Notes: generated by a model from the sequence alone, not told the origin. A stretch of 64,000 bases of DNA from Maribacter sedimenticola (GCF_900188415.1 NZ_FZNV01000001.1:186001-250000), one strand, 5' to 3'; shown: positions 41,496-51,574, counted from the first letter of the stretch. Translations and numbers: made by a program.

Positions 41496-41939
41496 ATGGT
41501 TTTACCGTTCGATGATCGTTATTTTATGAAAAAAGCGTTGCAAGAGGCAACTTATGCCTTTGATGCCGGAGAAATACCCGTAGGAGCCGTCATCGTTATA
41601 CAAGATAGAATCATTGCAAGATCCCATAACCTTACCGAAAAATTGAACGATGTAACCGCACATGCAGAAATGCAGGCAATTACTTCTGCGGCAAATTTTC
41701 TAGGAGGCAAATATTTAAAGGACTGTACATTGTACGTTACATTGGAACCTTGTCAGATGTGCGCGGGTGCCTTGTATTGGAGCCAGATAGGAAGGATCGT
41801 ATATGCTGCCAAAGATCTTCAACGAGGTTGTGGGGCCATGGGAACGACCCTGCACCCTAAAACGAGCATTGAGGGCGGTATAATGGAACAAGAGGCGGCG
41901 TTGTTATTACAGCGGTTCTTTGCCGGAAAAAGAAAGTAA
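41496..41939 (+). CDS. tadA: tRNA-specific adenosine deaminase-family nucleoside deaminase
   Basis: This 147-residue zinc enzyme would convert A34 to inosine in tRNA-Arg(ACG). The zinc/catalytic site is HAEMQAI (His-Ala-Glu near 57-59) and PCQMCAGAL (two Cys near 87-90), with GEIPVGAVIV at the start and YAAKDLQRGCGAMG near 108. The N-terminal PFDDRYFMKKAL is conserved among flavobacterial TadA proteins, which favours the start at 41496 over the internal Met at codon 11, despite the extremely short leader. Confidence 0.92.
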   Translation: MVLPFDDRYFMKKALQEATYAFDAGEIPVGAVIVIQDRIIARSHNLTEKLNDVTAHAEMQAITSAANFLGGKYLKDCTLYVTLEPCQMCAGALYWSQIGRIVYAAKDLQRGCGAMGTTLHPKTSIEGGIMEQEAALLLQRFFAGKRK

Positions 41940-41954
41940 CATTTTACCATAAAA

Positions 41955-41975
41955 AAACCATGTAAAACATGGTTT
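41955..41975. terminator. Bidirectional hairpin terminator between tadA and csp
   Basis: AAACCATGT and ACATGGTTT form a 9-bp stem with a 3-nt loop between the convergent tadA and cold-shock genes. Confidence 0.7.
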
Positions 41976-42002
41976 GTTCATTTTAAGTATAAAAGAATAT
42001 GT

Positions 42003-42194
42003 TTATTGTACTTGAACTTGGCCTGCGACAATACCTTTTCTTCCTTCTTCTTCCTCATAACTGACTTTATCTCCTTCCTTAAGTTCAGTTCCGTTCAATG
42101 CCGTAGCATGAACAAAAATATCTTTGCCGGTTTCATCATTGGTTATGAAGCCATATCCTTTAGAAACATTATAAAATTTTACAGTACCAGTCAT
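42003..42194 (-). CDS. Cold-shock domain protein (CspA family)
   Basis: This 63-residue single-stranded nucleic acid-binding protein has RNP1 (KGYGFI, 12-17) and RNP2 (DIFVHATAL, 25-33) of the cold-shock domain and the usual GTVKFYN start. It works as an RNA chaperone or transcription antiterminator. It is monocistronic, with hairpins downstream. The 70-bp upstream region holds its promoter; no long cold-shock 5' leader is evident. Confidence 0.95.
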   Translation of the reverse strand: MTGTVKFYNVSKGYGFITNDETGKDIFVHATALNGTELKEGDKVSYEEEEGRKGIVAGQVQVQ

Positions 42195-42264
42195 ACGAAT
42201 GCAATTTTGAAATTTACACTCTAATTTAAGTGTTTTTTAAATTGAATAGCAAAAATTAAGAAAA

Positions 42265-42534
42265 TTATTTTTTTGGAGAGTCTTGATTATCAGTGGTTCT
42301 AGGTTTTTTTCCTTGCATTTTACGTACATTTTCATCGGTCAGCATATAATCCTTAAATTTTTTGCCTTTACTTTCTTTAATTAAAAATAAGGGCATGGCA
42401 ATCAAAAAAAGCCCTAACGTTCCGGACCCAATATATTTGTTCGCCAAATCTGCATGTTCAGGCTCAAGGTTAAAGCCATAAATTATAAGGCCTATGGATA
42501 GGAGTACAACGGCGGTTATAATATATTTCATCAT
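42265..42534 (-). CDS. Small two-helix membrane protein, unknown function
   Basis: This 89-residue protein has two hydrophobic helices (about 3-22 and 36-52) and a Lys-rich cytoplasmic tail ending in DNQDSPKK. No family is recognised. It follows the CLC gene by 29 bp on the same strand and could be co-transcribed. Two adjacent ATG codons (42534, 42531) serve as possible starts. Confidence 0.6.
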   Translation of the reverse strand: MMKYIITAVVLLSIGLIIYGFNLEPEHADLANKYIGSGTLGLFLIAMPLFLIKESKGKKFKDYMLTDENVRKMQGKKPRTTDNQDSPKK

Positions 42535-42563
42535 TAATGGTATAATTTTCTATTTATCATTTC

Positions 42564-44348
42564 TTACTTGGTAAACTTAATAAGTTCCCTTCTGTAGGCG
42601 GTCAATAATTTAGATTTGGACACAAAACCCATATATATTCCGTTATTGACTACAGGAAGGTTCCATGCACCGGTATCCTGAAATTTCTGCATTACCGTTT
42701 GCATACTATCCTTACCATAATTTATTTGGTCCGGAGCTTTATGAGTAAATGTTTCAACCTTGATGGTAGTATACAGTTTAGTATCAAACATAAACTCCCG
42801 TATATCATCCAACAAAATAATACCAAGGAATTTGTGATTGGCATCTATTACCGGAAAAATATTCCTTGTAGATTTTGCAACGGAATCGTGCAACATTTGG
42901 CCCAAGGTCATTTCTGGATATACATGTTTAAAATTGGTTTCTATTACCGTATCAAGATCCATTAGCGTAAGGACCGCCTGATCTTTATTATGTGTCAATA
43001 ATTCCCCGCTTTCTGCCAATTCCCTGGTATATATTGTATAATCTACCGCGTTTTTAGTAATTATATAAGAGATGGCCGCAGTAATCATTAAAGGCACAAA
43101 TAGGGCATAGCCACCTGTAATTTCGGCAATTAGGAAAATTGCGGTCAGTGGAGCATGTTGTACCCCGGCAATTAATCCTGCCATACCTATCAAGGTAAAA
43201 TTACTTTCGGAAACGGTAAATCCTAAACCGGAATTATTAATCAATTTTGCCACAACATTACCCAGTGCGCTACCCATTACCATAGTGGGGATGAATATAC
43301 CACCCGCACCTCCTGCTGCCAACGTTGTGGTCATGGCTACGGCTTTAAAAATGGTAATGCCAAAAAGCAAGGCTATTACGACCCAAATATTATCTATATA
43401 ATTGTCAAAGGGCGTTTTACCCAAAGCCTGAATATGATCACCAATTAGTAAGTTGTTTATAAAAACAAAACCTTCACCATACAATGGCGGTATCATATAA
43501 AGCATTACACCAATGGTTAGACCACCTACCAAAAGCCGGTATTTTGGACTTTTTAAGGGTTTAAACAAATTAATGATTCCAAAGTACATTTTGGTAAAGT
43601 AGATAGAAGCTACGGCAGTACCAACTCCTAATAGAATGTAGAACAGGGTATCCTTTACTTTAAAAGGTTCTGTGATCGTAAAATTGAACAACACTTCATT
43701 TCCCATAAAAAAATAGGAGGTAAGCACACCACTTATAGATGCCAATAATAGTGGTAGCATGGATATCATGGTAAGATCAAGACTAAATACTTCTACTGCA
43801 AAGATGATGGCCGCAATGGGCGATTGAAAAATAGACGATATAGCTCCTGCAGATGCACAAGCAATCAATAGGGACCTTGTCTTTGAATTGATATGGAACA
43901 ATCTTCCCAGGTTGGAGCTTATAGCGGCACCGGTTGCCACGGCTGGCCCCAACAAACCCACCGAACCACCAAAACCAACGGTAAGAGGAGCTATTATAAG
44001 TTGGGTGTAGACCTGCTTTACATCTATAAGTCCTTTGTTTTTGGACAAAGAAAAAAGAATGGAGGATACGGCGTGATTCAATTTTTCCTTGTGCACATAT
44101 TTAACATATAGATACACCAATGTGAGTCCAATAATAGGTAGTATGAAATACAATTGGTTACTGGAAAAAATGATTCCTTTTTCAAGGGATGCTTCAATAA
44201 AATAGGTGATGTTTTTTAGGGTAACCGATGCCAAACCTGCTAACAGGCCAACTACAACACTTAGAATATATATAAATGTTTTCTGTGAGATATGTTTATA
44301 CCTCCATTTATATATACGTTTTAAAAGTTTGTTTTTTTGGATGGGCAT
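42564..44348 (-). CDS. CLC-family anion transporter/channel with CBS pair and no gating Glu
   Basis: This 594-residue protein has the CLC membrane domain (about 25-430) followed by two CBS domains (about 455-585) that often bind adenine nucleotides. Anion-filter motifs are visible as GFGGSVGLLGP (125-135) and GGAGGIFIPTMVMGSALG (near 340-357). In the second motif region the gating glutamate of GREGP is Leu133 (codons TTG-TTG for residues 132-133). This makes Cl-/H+ exchange by the classical mechanism unlikely and suggests an uncoupled or differently gated anion pathway. Confidence 0.87.
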   Translation of the reverse strand: MPIQKNKLLKRIYKWRYKHISQKTFIYILSVVVGLLAGLASVTLKNITYFIEASLEKGIIFSSNQLYFILPIIGLTLVYLYVKYVHKEKLNHAVSSILFSLSKNKGLIDVKQVYTQLIIAPLTVGFGGSVGLLGPAVATGAAISSNLGRLFHINSKTRSLLIACASAGAISSIFQSPIAAIIFAVEVFSLDLTMISMLPLLLASISGVLTSYFFMGNEVLFNFTITEPFKVKDTLFYILLGVGTAVASIYFTKMYFGIINLFKPLKSPKYRLLVGGLTIGVMLYMIPPLYGEGFVFINNLLIGDHIQALGKTPFDNYIDNIWVVIALLFGITIFKAVAMTTTLAAGGAGGIFIPTMVMGSALGNVVAKLINNSGLGFTVSESNFTLIGMAGLIAGVQHAPLTAIFLIAEITGGYALFVPLMITAAISYIITKNAVDYTIYTRELAESGELLTHNKDQAVLTLMDLDTVIETNFKHVYPEMTLGQMLHDSVAKSTRNIFPVIDANHKFLGIILLDDIREFMFDTKLYTTIKVETFTHKAPDQINYGKDSMQTVMQKFQDTGAWNLPVVNNGIYMGFVSKSKLLTAYRRELIKFTK

Positions 44349-44482
44349 TCTAAAACCAAATCGATTATGGTCTCCAAAGGTATTTAATTAGTTGCTATGA
44401 TTTTGTTTTTGATTTCTTCTAAATCTTAAAGGTGTATTTATACAAAGTTTCTATTGTTTAAGTGTTAAACGTACAAACAAAA

Positions 44483-44507
44483 AAAATCCTGCTCTAGGCA
44501 GGATTTT
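44483..44507 (-). terminator. Intrinsic terminator after the 292-residue secreted protein gene
   Basis: AAAATCCTGC and GCAGGATTTT form a 10-bp stem around TCTAG with an adjoining A/T run. It lies 22 bp past the stop at 44529 on the minus strand. Confidence 0.82.
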
Positions 44508-44528
44508 ACTTGTATTTTAATGATTTAC

Positions 44529-45407
44529 TTACTTACCATTAAGAACATCATTATATTGGTCAAGATTCTTTTTAGAAACATATCCTTTATTGGCTTTGGA
44601 CATATTTAGACCATTTAATTGAATTGCAGCACCTTTGGGCTGTGTAATACCATATATTTCACTTGTTTCCGCATCACAAATGTGATGTTGATATACATAT
44701 TTTCCTCCCATTGGAACTGGAATAATTATGCTATATGCAATACCCGGTGTTTTGTTCAATATTGCACTAGACCATTCGTAATGACTTACAATTTCATATT
44801 TTCCTTTGTATCGTTTCGTTATATCTGCTTCTGTAAGTTTTGAATCCATCCACCAATCCGGAATGTAAAGTACCTTATCTTTTAGTTCTGTAGAATTATC
44901 TTTAATTATTTTTAGTGTTTTAAGTGCACCTACTTCATTATCAAGCATTAAAGTGAATAATTCTTGCATGTACGTAACACCGTGGGAAAGTACTTCTTCA
45001 GTAAATTCATTATCGAATATGGGTATGTAACTTCGCATTAACGGCTTTTTTGCTCCCGTGGTCAGTCCAATAAAGTAACCTGTTGAAATATCTTTAAAGT
45101 AGTAGTTGTTGCCAACATATCTTTTAGGAGACATAGAATGTAAAGACCCAAAATGGATAACATACAAATTGTCATTCTCTTTAGCTTTTTTTCTTGCTTC
45201 CTTTAAGGGTAGTATATCAGAAATTGGGCATATGGTCCAAAACTTTTTAACCATTTCCTCAAGGTTTTTATCTAATTCCAAGTTCCCTGTTAATCCAATA
45301 ATTACTTCAGATTGTTGTACGTTTTGTACTTCTTTTAATTTAGGAATTTGTGCATGTACCATAAAGGTTAGTAGTAAAGCAAAAGCTAGGGTAAAGGTCT
45401 GTTTCAT
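44529..45407 (-). CDS. Hypothetical secreted protein, Bacteroidota-type
   Basis: This 292-residue protein has a signal peptide (about 1-19, ending VHAQ) and a mature region without a domain I recognise. It contains motifs such as LTGNLELDKNLEEMVKKFW, VIHFGSLHSMSP, YIPDWWMDSKLTEADI and the C-terminal IYGITQPKGAAIQLNG. It is monocistronic between aspS and CLC, bounded by terminators on both sides. A periplasmic or surface location is likely; the role is unknown. Confidence 0.6.
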   Translation of the reverse strand: MKQTFTLAFALLLTFMVHAQIPKLKEVQNVQQSEVIIGLTGNLELDKNLEEMVKKFWTICPISDILPLKEARKKAKENDNLYVIHFGSLHSMSPKRYVGNNYYFKDISTGYFIGLTTGAKKPLMRSYIPIFDNEFTEEVLSHGVTYMQELFTLMLDNEVGALKTLKIIKDNSTELKDKVLYIPDWWMDSKLTEADITKRYKGKYEIVSHYEWSSAILNKTPGIAYSIIIPVPMGGKYVYQHHICDAETSEIYGITQPKGAAIQLNGLNMSKANKGYVSKKNLDQYNDVLNGK

Positions 45408-45501
45408 AATATGAATTTAAAATGGTTGATTTAAATGGTTTTAAGAGACAGTAACGCTATATACGTTTGGAATGTTGTGGAATGCCTATGCTTTTAATGC
45501 A

Positions 45502-45532
45502 AAAAGGCTACGGTTCGTTACCATAGCCTTTT
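45502..45532 (-). terminator. Intrinsic terminator after aspS
   Basis: AAAAGGCTA-C-GGT pairs with ACC-A-TAGCCTTTT (one internal mismatch) around a 5-nt loop. It lies 113 bp past the aspS stop on the minus strand. Confidence 0.7.
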
Positions 45533-45645
45533 CGCTTATTTCTTATAATCCAAACTTATCGTTTAGAATATAGAACTAGGAATATGTAAAAATGTTGAAG
45601 TTTGATGCAAAGTTATTCATTGTTACTGTTGACCATCAAGTTTAA

Positions 45646-47400
45646 CTATTCTTGAATATCTAACTTCAAATTCAATTCTTTCAGTTGTTCGTTGTCAATT
45701 GCTGCAGGCGCATCGATCATGACATCCCTGCCGCTATTGTTTTTAGGGAAAGCAATGAAATCACGTATGGTCTCTTGTCCACCTAAAATAGCTACAAGTC
45801 TATCTAGACCAAATGCCAATCCGCCATGTGGTGGGGCACCATATTGGAAGGCATCCATTAAAAACCCAAACTGTGCCTTTGCTTCTTCAGGTGTAAAACC
45901 TAAGTGCTTAAACATGGTTGCTTGTGTTTCTTTATCATGAATACGAATAGAACCGCCGCCTATTTCGTTACCGTTCAATACCAAATCATAGGCGTTGGCA
46001 CGTACAGCACCTGGATCAGTATCCAATAATTCTAATTGACCTGGTTTAGGTGATGTAAACGGGTGGTGCATTGCATGGTAATGACCAGTTTCTTCATCAA
46101 GCTCCAATAAAGGAAAATCTACAACCCATAATGGTGCAAATTCGTTTGGTTTTCTCAACCCTAATCTGGTTGCCATTTCCATACGTAGGGCACTTAACTG
46201 TGTTCTTGTTTTATTGGCATCGCCAGAAAGAACGCAAATAAGGTCACCTGGTTTAGCACCGGTTACCTCTGCCCATTTTGCCAAATCGTCCTGATCGTAG
46301 AATTTATCAACGGTAGATTTAAAACTTCCGTCTTCGTTACATTTTACGTACACCATTCCATTGGCACCAACTTGTGGGCGTTTCACCCAATTTACCAAGG
46401 CATCTAATTCTTTTCTAGTGTAAGATGCTGCACCTGGTACTGCAATACCCACAACTAATTCAGCGGAATTGAACACGCCGAATTCTTTATGTTGTGCTAC
46501 AGCGTTTAATTCGCCGAACTCCATTCCAAAACGAATATCTGGCTTATCATTACCATATTTAGACATGGCTTCATCATAGGTCATTCTTGGGAACGACTCA
46601 ATTTCAACACCATTCACTTCTTTTAAAAGGTATTTGGTCAAATTCTCGAATACATTAAGAATATCCTCCTGTTCTACAAAAGCCATTTCACAATCTATCT
46701 GTGTAAATTCTGGCTGTCTATCGGCACGCAGGTCCTCGTCCCTAAAGCATTTTACGATCTGAAAATATTTATCCATGCCACCAACCATCAATAATTGTTT
46801 AAAGGTTTGTGGCGATTGTGGCAAGGCATAAAATTGACCTTCGTTCATACGGCTAGGTACTACAAAATCCCTTGCTCCTTCTGGGGTAGATTTTATTAAA
46901 TACGGAGTTTCCACTTCTATAAAGCCTTCACCAGATAAAAATTTACGAACTTCCATGGTTACCTTACTTCTAAAAATAAGGTTGTTCTTCACCGGATTTC
47001 TACGGATATCCAAATACCTGTATTTCATACGAAGGTCTTCGCCACCATCGGTTTCGTTTTCTATAGTGAACGGCGGAGTCTTAGATTCGTTTAAAATGTT
47101 CAATTCAGAAACCAAAACCTCAATATCTCCTGTTGGAATGTTAGCGTTTTTTGAAGCTCTTTCTATAACCTCACCCTTTATTTGTATGACAAACTCTCTG
47201 CCTAAATTTCTTGCCTGCTCTAATAATTCTTTTGAGGTACGGTCTTCATCGAGCACAAGTTGGGTTATACCGTAACGGTCACGTAAATCTATCCATACAA
47301 CAAAACCTTTGTCCCTTGTTTTGGAAACCCAACCAGATAGGGTAACTGTTGTACCAATGTGTGAATTTCTTAACTCCCCGCAAGAATGGCTTCTATACAT
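45646..47400 (-). CDS. aspS: Aspartate--tRNA ligase
   Basis: This 584-residue class II synthetase charges tRNA-Asp. It has the N-terminal OB-fold anticodon domain ([31 protein letters not shown] in outline), motif 2 ([18 protein letters not shown] near 218-235), the bacterial-type GAD insertion domain (about 285-410) and motif 3 ([13 protein letters not shown] near 532-544). Length is normal for the bacterial type. It is monocistronic; the long divergent region upstream leads to the YwqK-like gene. Confidence 0.97.
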   Translation of the reverse strand: MYRSHSCGELRNSHIGTTVTLSGWVSKTRDKGFVVWIDLRDRYGITQLVLDEDRTSKELLEQARNLGREFVIQIKGEVIERASKNANIPTGDIEVLVSELNILNESKTPPFTIENETDGGEDLRMKYRYLDIRRNPVKNNLIFRSKVTMEVRKFLSGEGFIEVETPYLIKSTPEGARDFVVPSRMNEGQFYALPQSPQTFKQLLMVGGMDKYFQIVKCFRDEDLRADRQPEFTQIDCEMAFVEQEDILNVFENLTKYLLKEVNGVEIESFPRMTYDEAMSKYGNDKPDIRFGMEFGELNAVAQHKEFGVFNSAELVVGIAVPGAASYTRKELDALVNWVKRPQVGANGMVYVKCNEDGSFKSTVDKFYDQDDLAKWAEVTGAKPGDLICVLSGDANKTRTQLSALRMEMATRLGLRKPNEFAPLWVVDFPLLELDEETGHYHAMHHPFTSPKPGQLELLDTDPGAVRANAYDLVLNGNEIGGGSIRIHDKETQATMFKHLGFTPEEAKAQFGFLMDAFQYGAPPHGGLAFGLDRLVAILGGQETIRDFIAFPKNNSGRDVMIDAPAAIDNEQLKELNLKLDIQE

Positions 47401-47546
47401 AATATGTGCTTTAATGAATGGGCAAATTTAAGAAGTCTATTTCATTATAGATCATTATTTGCAAACGGGTTTTCATAATTGAAAGCCACAGACAATGTGT
47501 TAAAATAAAATACATTAACTATTGATAAACAGCGGGTTATATTTTC

Positions 47547-47579
47547 AATGTTAATTTAATGTTACGTAATAGTTAGCTA
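47547..47579. promoter_or_regulatory. Triple 11-bp tandem repeat, PHO-box-like
   Basis: Three adjacent 11-mers read AATGTTAATTT, AATGTTACGTA and ATAGTTAGCTA. The first two contain the same AATGTTA-N4-AATGTTA seen upstream of PiT. The site lies between divergent aspS and the YwqK-like gene; a TATCTTTA -7-like element at 47606-47613 follows it on the plus strand. Confidence 0.5.
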
Positions 47580-47658
47580 AACATTGATAAATTGCAAAAT
47601 AATTGTATCTTTATATCGTTAAGTATAGATAAAAGTCAATTCAAAAAATATAATTGTT

Positions 47659-48003
47659 ATGAAGAAATTGTTGATTATAGCCGTAATGGCACTGTCGTTT
47701 GGAACATACGCACAAGTTGATCCTACTTTTGAGAAAGAAGGCGATAAAGTAAAGGCAACTTATTTTCATGCTAATGGAGAAATTGCACAACAAGGTTATT
47801 TCTTGAATGAAAAGTTAGAAGGTGAGTGGAAGATGTTCAATGAAAATGGAGATAAAATTGCCATGGGCAATTACGAAAATGGAATTAAGACCGGAAAGTG
47901 GTTATTTTGGGAAGGTGATGTTCAAAAAGAAGTAAACTTTGATAATAATAGAATTGCAAGTGTTAACAATGCCAAAACAAAATCTCCTGTAGTAATTAAT
48001 TAA
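47659..48003 (+). CDS. Secreted YwqK/MORN-repeat-like protein
   Basis: This 114-residue protein has a signal peptide (about 1-18, ending TYAQ) and two to three MORN-like repeats (ATYFHANGEIAQQGYF, LEGEWKMFNENGDKIAMGNY, KTGKWLFWEGD). Databases often call such proteins toxin-antitoxin YwqK-family antitoxins, but a secreted single copy without a toxin neighbour does not support that role. The upstream triple tandem repeat suggests control by phosphate or another signal. A strong terminator follows. Confidence 0.75.
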   Translation: MKKLLIIAVMALSFGTYAQVDPTFEKEGDKVKATYFHANGEIAQQGYFLNEKLEGEWKMFNENGDKIAMGNYENGIKTGKWLFWEGDVQKEVNFDNNRIASVNNAKTKSPVVIN

Positions 48004-48017
48004 TTTTAATTCAGGAT

Positions 48018-48054
48018 AAAAAAAAGGCCCGTATCATAGATACGGGCCTTTTTT
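48018..48054. terminator. Strong bidirectional terminator
   Basis: AAAAAAGGCCCGTATC and GATACGGGCCTTTTTT form a 16-bp stem with an ATA loop between the convergent YwqK-like and RND genes. Confidence 0.92.
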
Positions 48055-48071
48055 GTTAATTGGAACTTTGG

Positions 48072-51000
48072 TTAAACAGCGTTACCTAAATTTTCTTGAC
48101 GTTCTTGCTTAGTTCCTAAACCTCTCAATTTTATCTTGATCCTGTAAACGATATTAAACAAAACAGGAACTATAATAAGTGTTAAGAACGTGGCTACGAG
48201 CAATCCAAAAATTACCGTCCATGCCAAAGGCCCCCAAAATATAACATTGTCCCCACCAATGTAAATATGTGGATTAAACTCAGAGAATAATGCGAAGAAA
48301 TCAATGTTAAGGCCAATTGCCAGTGGAATTAATCCTAAAACGGTTGTTATTGCCGTTAAGATAACCGGTCTTAACCTTGCCTTACCACCTACGATCATGG
48401 CATCGGTGGCATCATCCATGGACAATAGGTCACTATCATCCATTCCCAATCGTACTTTTTTACGGTCTACCAATATTTGGGTATAGTCTAACAATACCAC
48501 CCCATTGTTTACCACAATTCCGGCAAGTGAAATAATTCCCATCATGGTCATCATGATTACAAATGACCATCCTGTCAACATTAATCCACCAAATACACCA
48601 ATAAAACTTAGAAAAATGGCAATCATAATGATCAATGGTTTGGAAATACCACCAAATTGGAATATCAATATCAACATAATCAATCCTAAACCAGAGAAAA
48701 AGGCACCTACTAAGAAGGCTTGTTGTTTCGCTTGTTCTTCTAGTTGACCGGTGTAATCTATTTTAACGGTTGGCGGAGTACCATCAAAACTTTCCATTTC
48801 CCGCTGTATTTCAGTAACAATTGCACCGGCATCTGTAAAGCCTGGTTTTAATCCAGAATATATAGTTACAACTCTTTTACCATCCCTGTGCTTTATAGCA
48901 CTAAAGCCCGATGTATTTTTTTCAGATGCTACCGCAGAAATTGGAATTTCCTTGATTTGTCCGTTTGCAGGATCTCTAAAAATGATATTTTGATTGAAAA
49001 GAGCACTTTTATTATACCGCAAATCTTCATTAAACCTAACGTTTATATCATAATCCTCACCATCTTCCTTATAAACACCGGCCTTTTCACCAAATATAGA
49101 TCGCCTTAACTGACTACCTACCTGACCTACTGCAACGCCCAACTCACCTGCTTTTTCACGATCAACGATAACCTGCATGGAAGGTTTTCCCTTATTGACA
49201 TCAATCTTTAGTTCTTCAATACCCGCAATATTTTTGGTATTGATGTAATTCTTAATGTCTTCCGCCGTATTGATCAATTCATCATAATCCTTACCCTCTA
49301 ACTCAATATTGATCGGAAAACCTGCTGGCGGACCATTGGCATCTTTCTCTACGGATATGGCGACCCCGGGGTATATACCCTGTAATGCATTTTGAACACG
49401 AGCTCTTATATCTTCAGTGTTCAGGCCCTCTCTGTATTTGTATTCACTAAAGTTAACCGTAACTTTTCCTTTATGGGGCATTTCCGCCGAAGAACCACCA
49501 TCGGTTAACGGGTTACCGGCACCTTCACCAACGACCGACACTGCAGAGGCCATCATGAAATTCTCCCCGTTCTTCTTGTATTTAGGGTCATCCATTATGG
49601 CATAGACTTGATTTTCTACTTCTTTGGTGATTTCATTGGTCTTTTCTATGGATGTACCTTCTGGATATTCTACATAGACATAAATTTCATTGGGTTTGTT
49701 ATCCGGAAAGAATTCAATTTTGGTCCGCCCGCTTCCTACGGACATACCAAATAACATGAAAACGGCAATCAATGCAATAAAGGTAAGTCCAAAATACCAA
49801 TACACGTTACCACCACGTAAGGCATGCATTAAGCGGCGTTCGTACCAGTTTTCAAAACGTGCCATGGTCTTTTTCTGAAAATTCTGAGCACTACCTTTAA
49901 TAACATATTTATAGGCCCAGAACATAATACCGGTCAAAATCAAAACGCTTCCCAAGCCTCGCATGGCCCCACCAAATAGTAAGATGAGGGCACCTAGTAC
50001 ACCTAGTATGACACTTATCCGAATAAGTTGTTTTAAAGTCAGTTCCTTTTCATCTGTACTCATAAACTGCGAAACGAGCATGGAGTTCATGAAAATGGCA
50101 ACAAACAAGGATGAACCTAGTACTACGGAAAGCGTAATGGGGAAATAAATCATAAATTGACCAAATATCCCCGGCCATAAGCCCAATGGAACAAACGCTG
50201 CTACTGTAGTAGCGGTAGAAATTATAATAGGAAAGGCAATTTCGCCAATTCCTTTTTTTGCGGCCTCTACACGTGACATGCCCTCGTCCATTAAACGATA
50301 CACGTTCTCAACAACCACAATACCATTATCTACCAACATTCCAAGCCCCATGATCATTCCAAATAGAATCATTGTATTTAACGTATATCCTAACCAAGAA
50401 AGAATTACGAATGACATGAACATGGACATAGGAATAGCAAAACCTACGAACAATGCATTTCTAAACCCTAAAAAGAACATTAACACGGTAACTACCAGAA
50501 TTATCCCAAATATGATATTGTTTACAAGATCATCTACTTGGTTTAATGTTCGTGTAGACGAATCATTGGCAATAGAGATGTTCAAATCTGGCGGGAAATA
50601 ATTCTCTTTTTCCTTTTTTACCAATTCCTTGATCTTGTCCGCTGCAGAAATAGCATTTCTACCGGCCCGCTTCTTTACATCTAGCATGACGACATCACTG
50701 CCGTATTCACGAGCATAGGTAGTCTTGTCCTTGGCCTTGAAATTTACTTGTGCAATGTCCTTTAGATAAACAGCACCATTTTCAGATTTTACCACAAAAT
50801 TATCCAGCTCCTTGGGGTCCTCTATTTCCCCTAATATTCTTATAGTACGGCGTTGTCCTGATGTTTTTAAATTTCCTGCGGACAAGGTCATATTACCATT
50901 GCTAATGGCATTGATGACATCCTGAAAACTTATTTTGGCCGCCATCATTTTATAGATGTCAACGGCTACCTCTACCTCTAGGTCCTGGGCACCTCTAATA

Positions 51001-51569
51001 TCCGCTTGTTTTATTTCTGGAAGATCTTCTATCTCATCCTGCAGATACTCGGCAAACTCCTTTAGTTTTTCAACAGGATAATCCCCGGTAAAATTGATGT
51101 TCATAATAGGGACTTCTTCAGAAAAGTTAAGGTCAAATACATTTGGCTCTACTTTTGCCCCATTGAACGTAGGCCAATCCTCACTGGCCTTTTCACTATC
51201 TACTTCATCCTTAACTTTCTGTTTGGCCTGTTCTACCGTAATTTCTTCATCAAACTCCACGGTTAAAATTGCATAATCCTCTTGTGAGGTTGAGACAATC
51301 TCTACGACATTACTGATATTTTTTAACCGGTCTTCCAACGGGTCTGTTATCAATTTTTCAATATCCTCTGCGGTATTCCCGGGGTAAGGTGTACTTATGT
51401 AAATTTTAGTTTCTACAATTTCCGGAAAATCTTCCCTAGGCATATCCATATAGGCACTAAACCCTAACCAAAGAAATATACCGATCATTACATAAATGAC
51501 CGATGGGTTATCAATGGCCCAAGACGATAGGCTGAATTCCTTATCAGCGTTTTTTTGTACTTTGCTCAT
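48072..51569 (-). CDS. RND-family efflux permease (AcrB/HAE-type)
   Basis: This 1165-residue inner-membrane pump uses proton flow to export hydrophobic compounds. It has the first helix near 20-40, two large periplasmic loops (about 45-345 and 640-895), and helix blocks including GMIMGLGMLVDNGIVVVENV (near 409-428), where the Asp of GMLVD is part of the proton relay. The second half has GIISLAGIVVNNGVVLLDY. It is longer than AcrB because of an extra segment around 520-590 that adds helices. It ends the tetR-tolC-adaptor-RND operon, 5 bp after the adaptor. Confidence 0.93.
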   Translation of the reverse strand: MSKVQKNADKEFSLSSWAIDNPSVIYVMIGIFLWLGFSAYMDMPREDFPEIVETKIYISTPYPGNTAEDIEKLITDPLEDRLKNISNVVEIVSTSQEDYAILTVEFDEEITVEQAKQKVKDEVDSEKASEDWPTFNGAKVEPNVFDLNFSEEVPIMNINFTGDYPVEKLKEFAEYLQDEIEDLPEIKQADIRGAQDLEVEVAVDIYKMMAAKISFQDVINAISNGNMTLSAGNLKTSGQRRTIRILGEIEDPKELDNFVVKSENGAVYLKDIAQVNFKAKDKTTYAREYGSDVVMLDVKKRAGRNAISAADKIKELVKKEKENYFPPDLNISIANDSSTRTLNQVDDLVNNIIFGIILVVTVLMFFLGFRNALFVGFAIPMSMFMSFVILSWLGYTLNTMILFGMIMGLGMLVDNGIVVVENVYRLMDEGMSRVEAAKKGIGEIAFPIIISTATTVAAFVPLGLWPGIFGQFMIYFPITLSVVLGSSLFVAIFMNSMLVSQFMSTDEKELTLKQLIRISVILGVLGALILLFGGAMRGLGSVLILTGIMFWAYKYVIKGSAQNFQKKTMARFENWYERRLMHALRGGNVYWYFGLTFIALIAVFMLFGMSVGSGRTKIEFFPDNKPNEIYVYVEYPEGTSIEKTNEITKEVENQVYAIMDDPKYKKNGENFMMASAVSVVGEGAGNPLTDGGSSAEMPHKGKVTVNFSEYKYREGLNTEDIRARVQNALQGIYPGVAISVEKDANGPPAGFPINIELEGKDYDELINTAEDIKNYINTKNIAGIEELKIDVNKGKPSMQVIVDREKAGELGVAVGQVGSQLRRSIFGEKAGVYKEDGEDYDINVRFNEDLRYNKSALFNQNIIFRDPANGQIKEIPISAVASEKNTSGFSAIKHRDGKRVVTIYSGLKPGFTDAGAIVTEIQREMESFDGTPPTVKIDYTGQLEEQAKQQAFLVGAFFSGLGLIMLILIFQFGGISKPLIIMIAIFLSFIGVFGGLMLTGWSFVIMMTMMGIISLAGIVVNNGVVLLDYTQILVDRKKVRLGMDDSDLLSMDDATDAMIVGGKARLRPVILTAITTVLGLIPLAIGLNIDFFALFSEFNPHIYIGGDNVIFWGPLAWTVIFGLLVATFLTLIIVPVLFNIVYRIKIKLRGLGTKQERQENLGNAV

Positions 51570-51574
51570 TGACC

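Noticed and set aside
47659-48003. YwqK annotation as part of a toxin-antitoxin system
   Set aside because: The protein has a signal peptide and MORN-like repeats, and there is no toxin-like neighbour.
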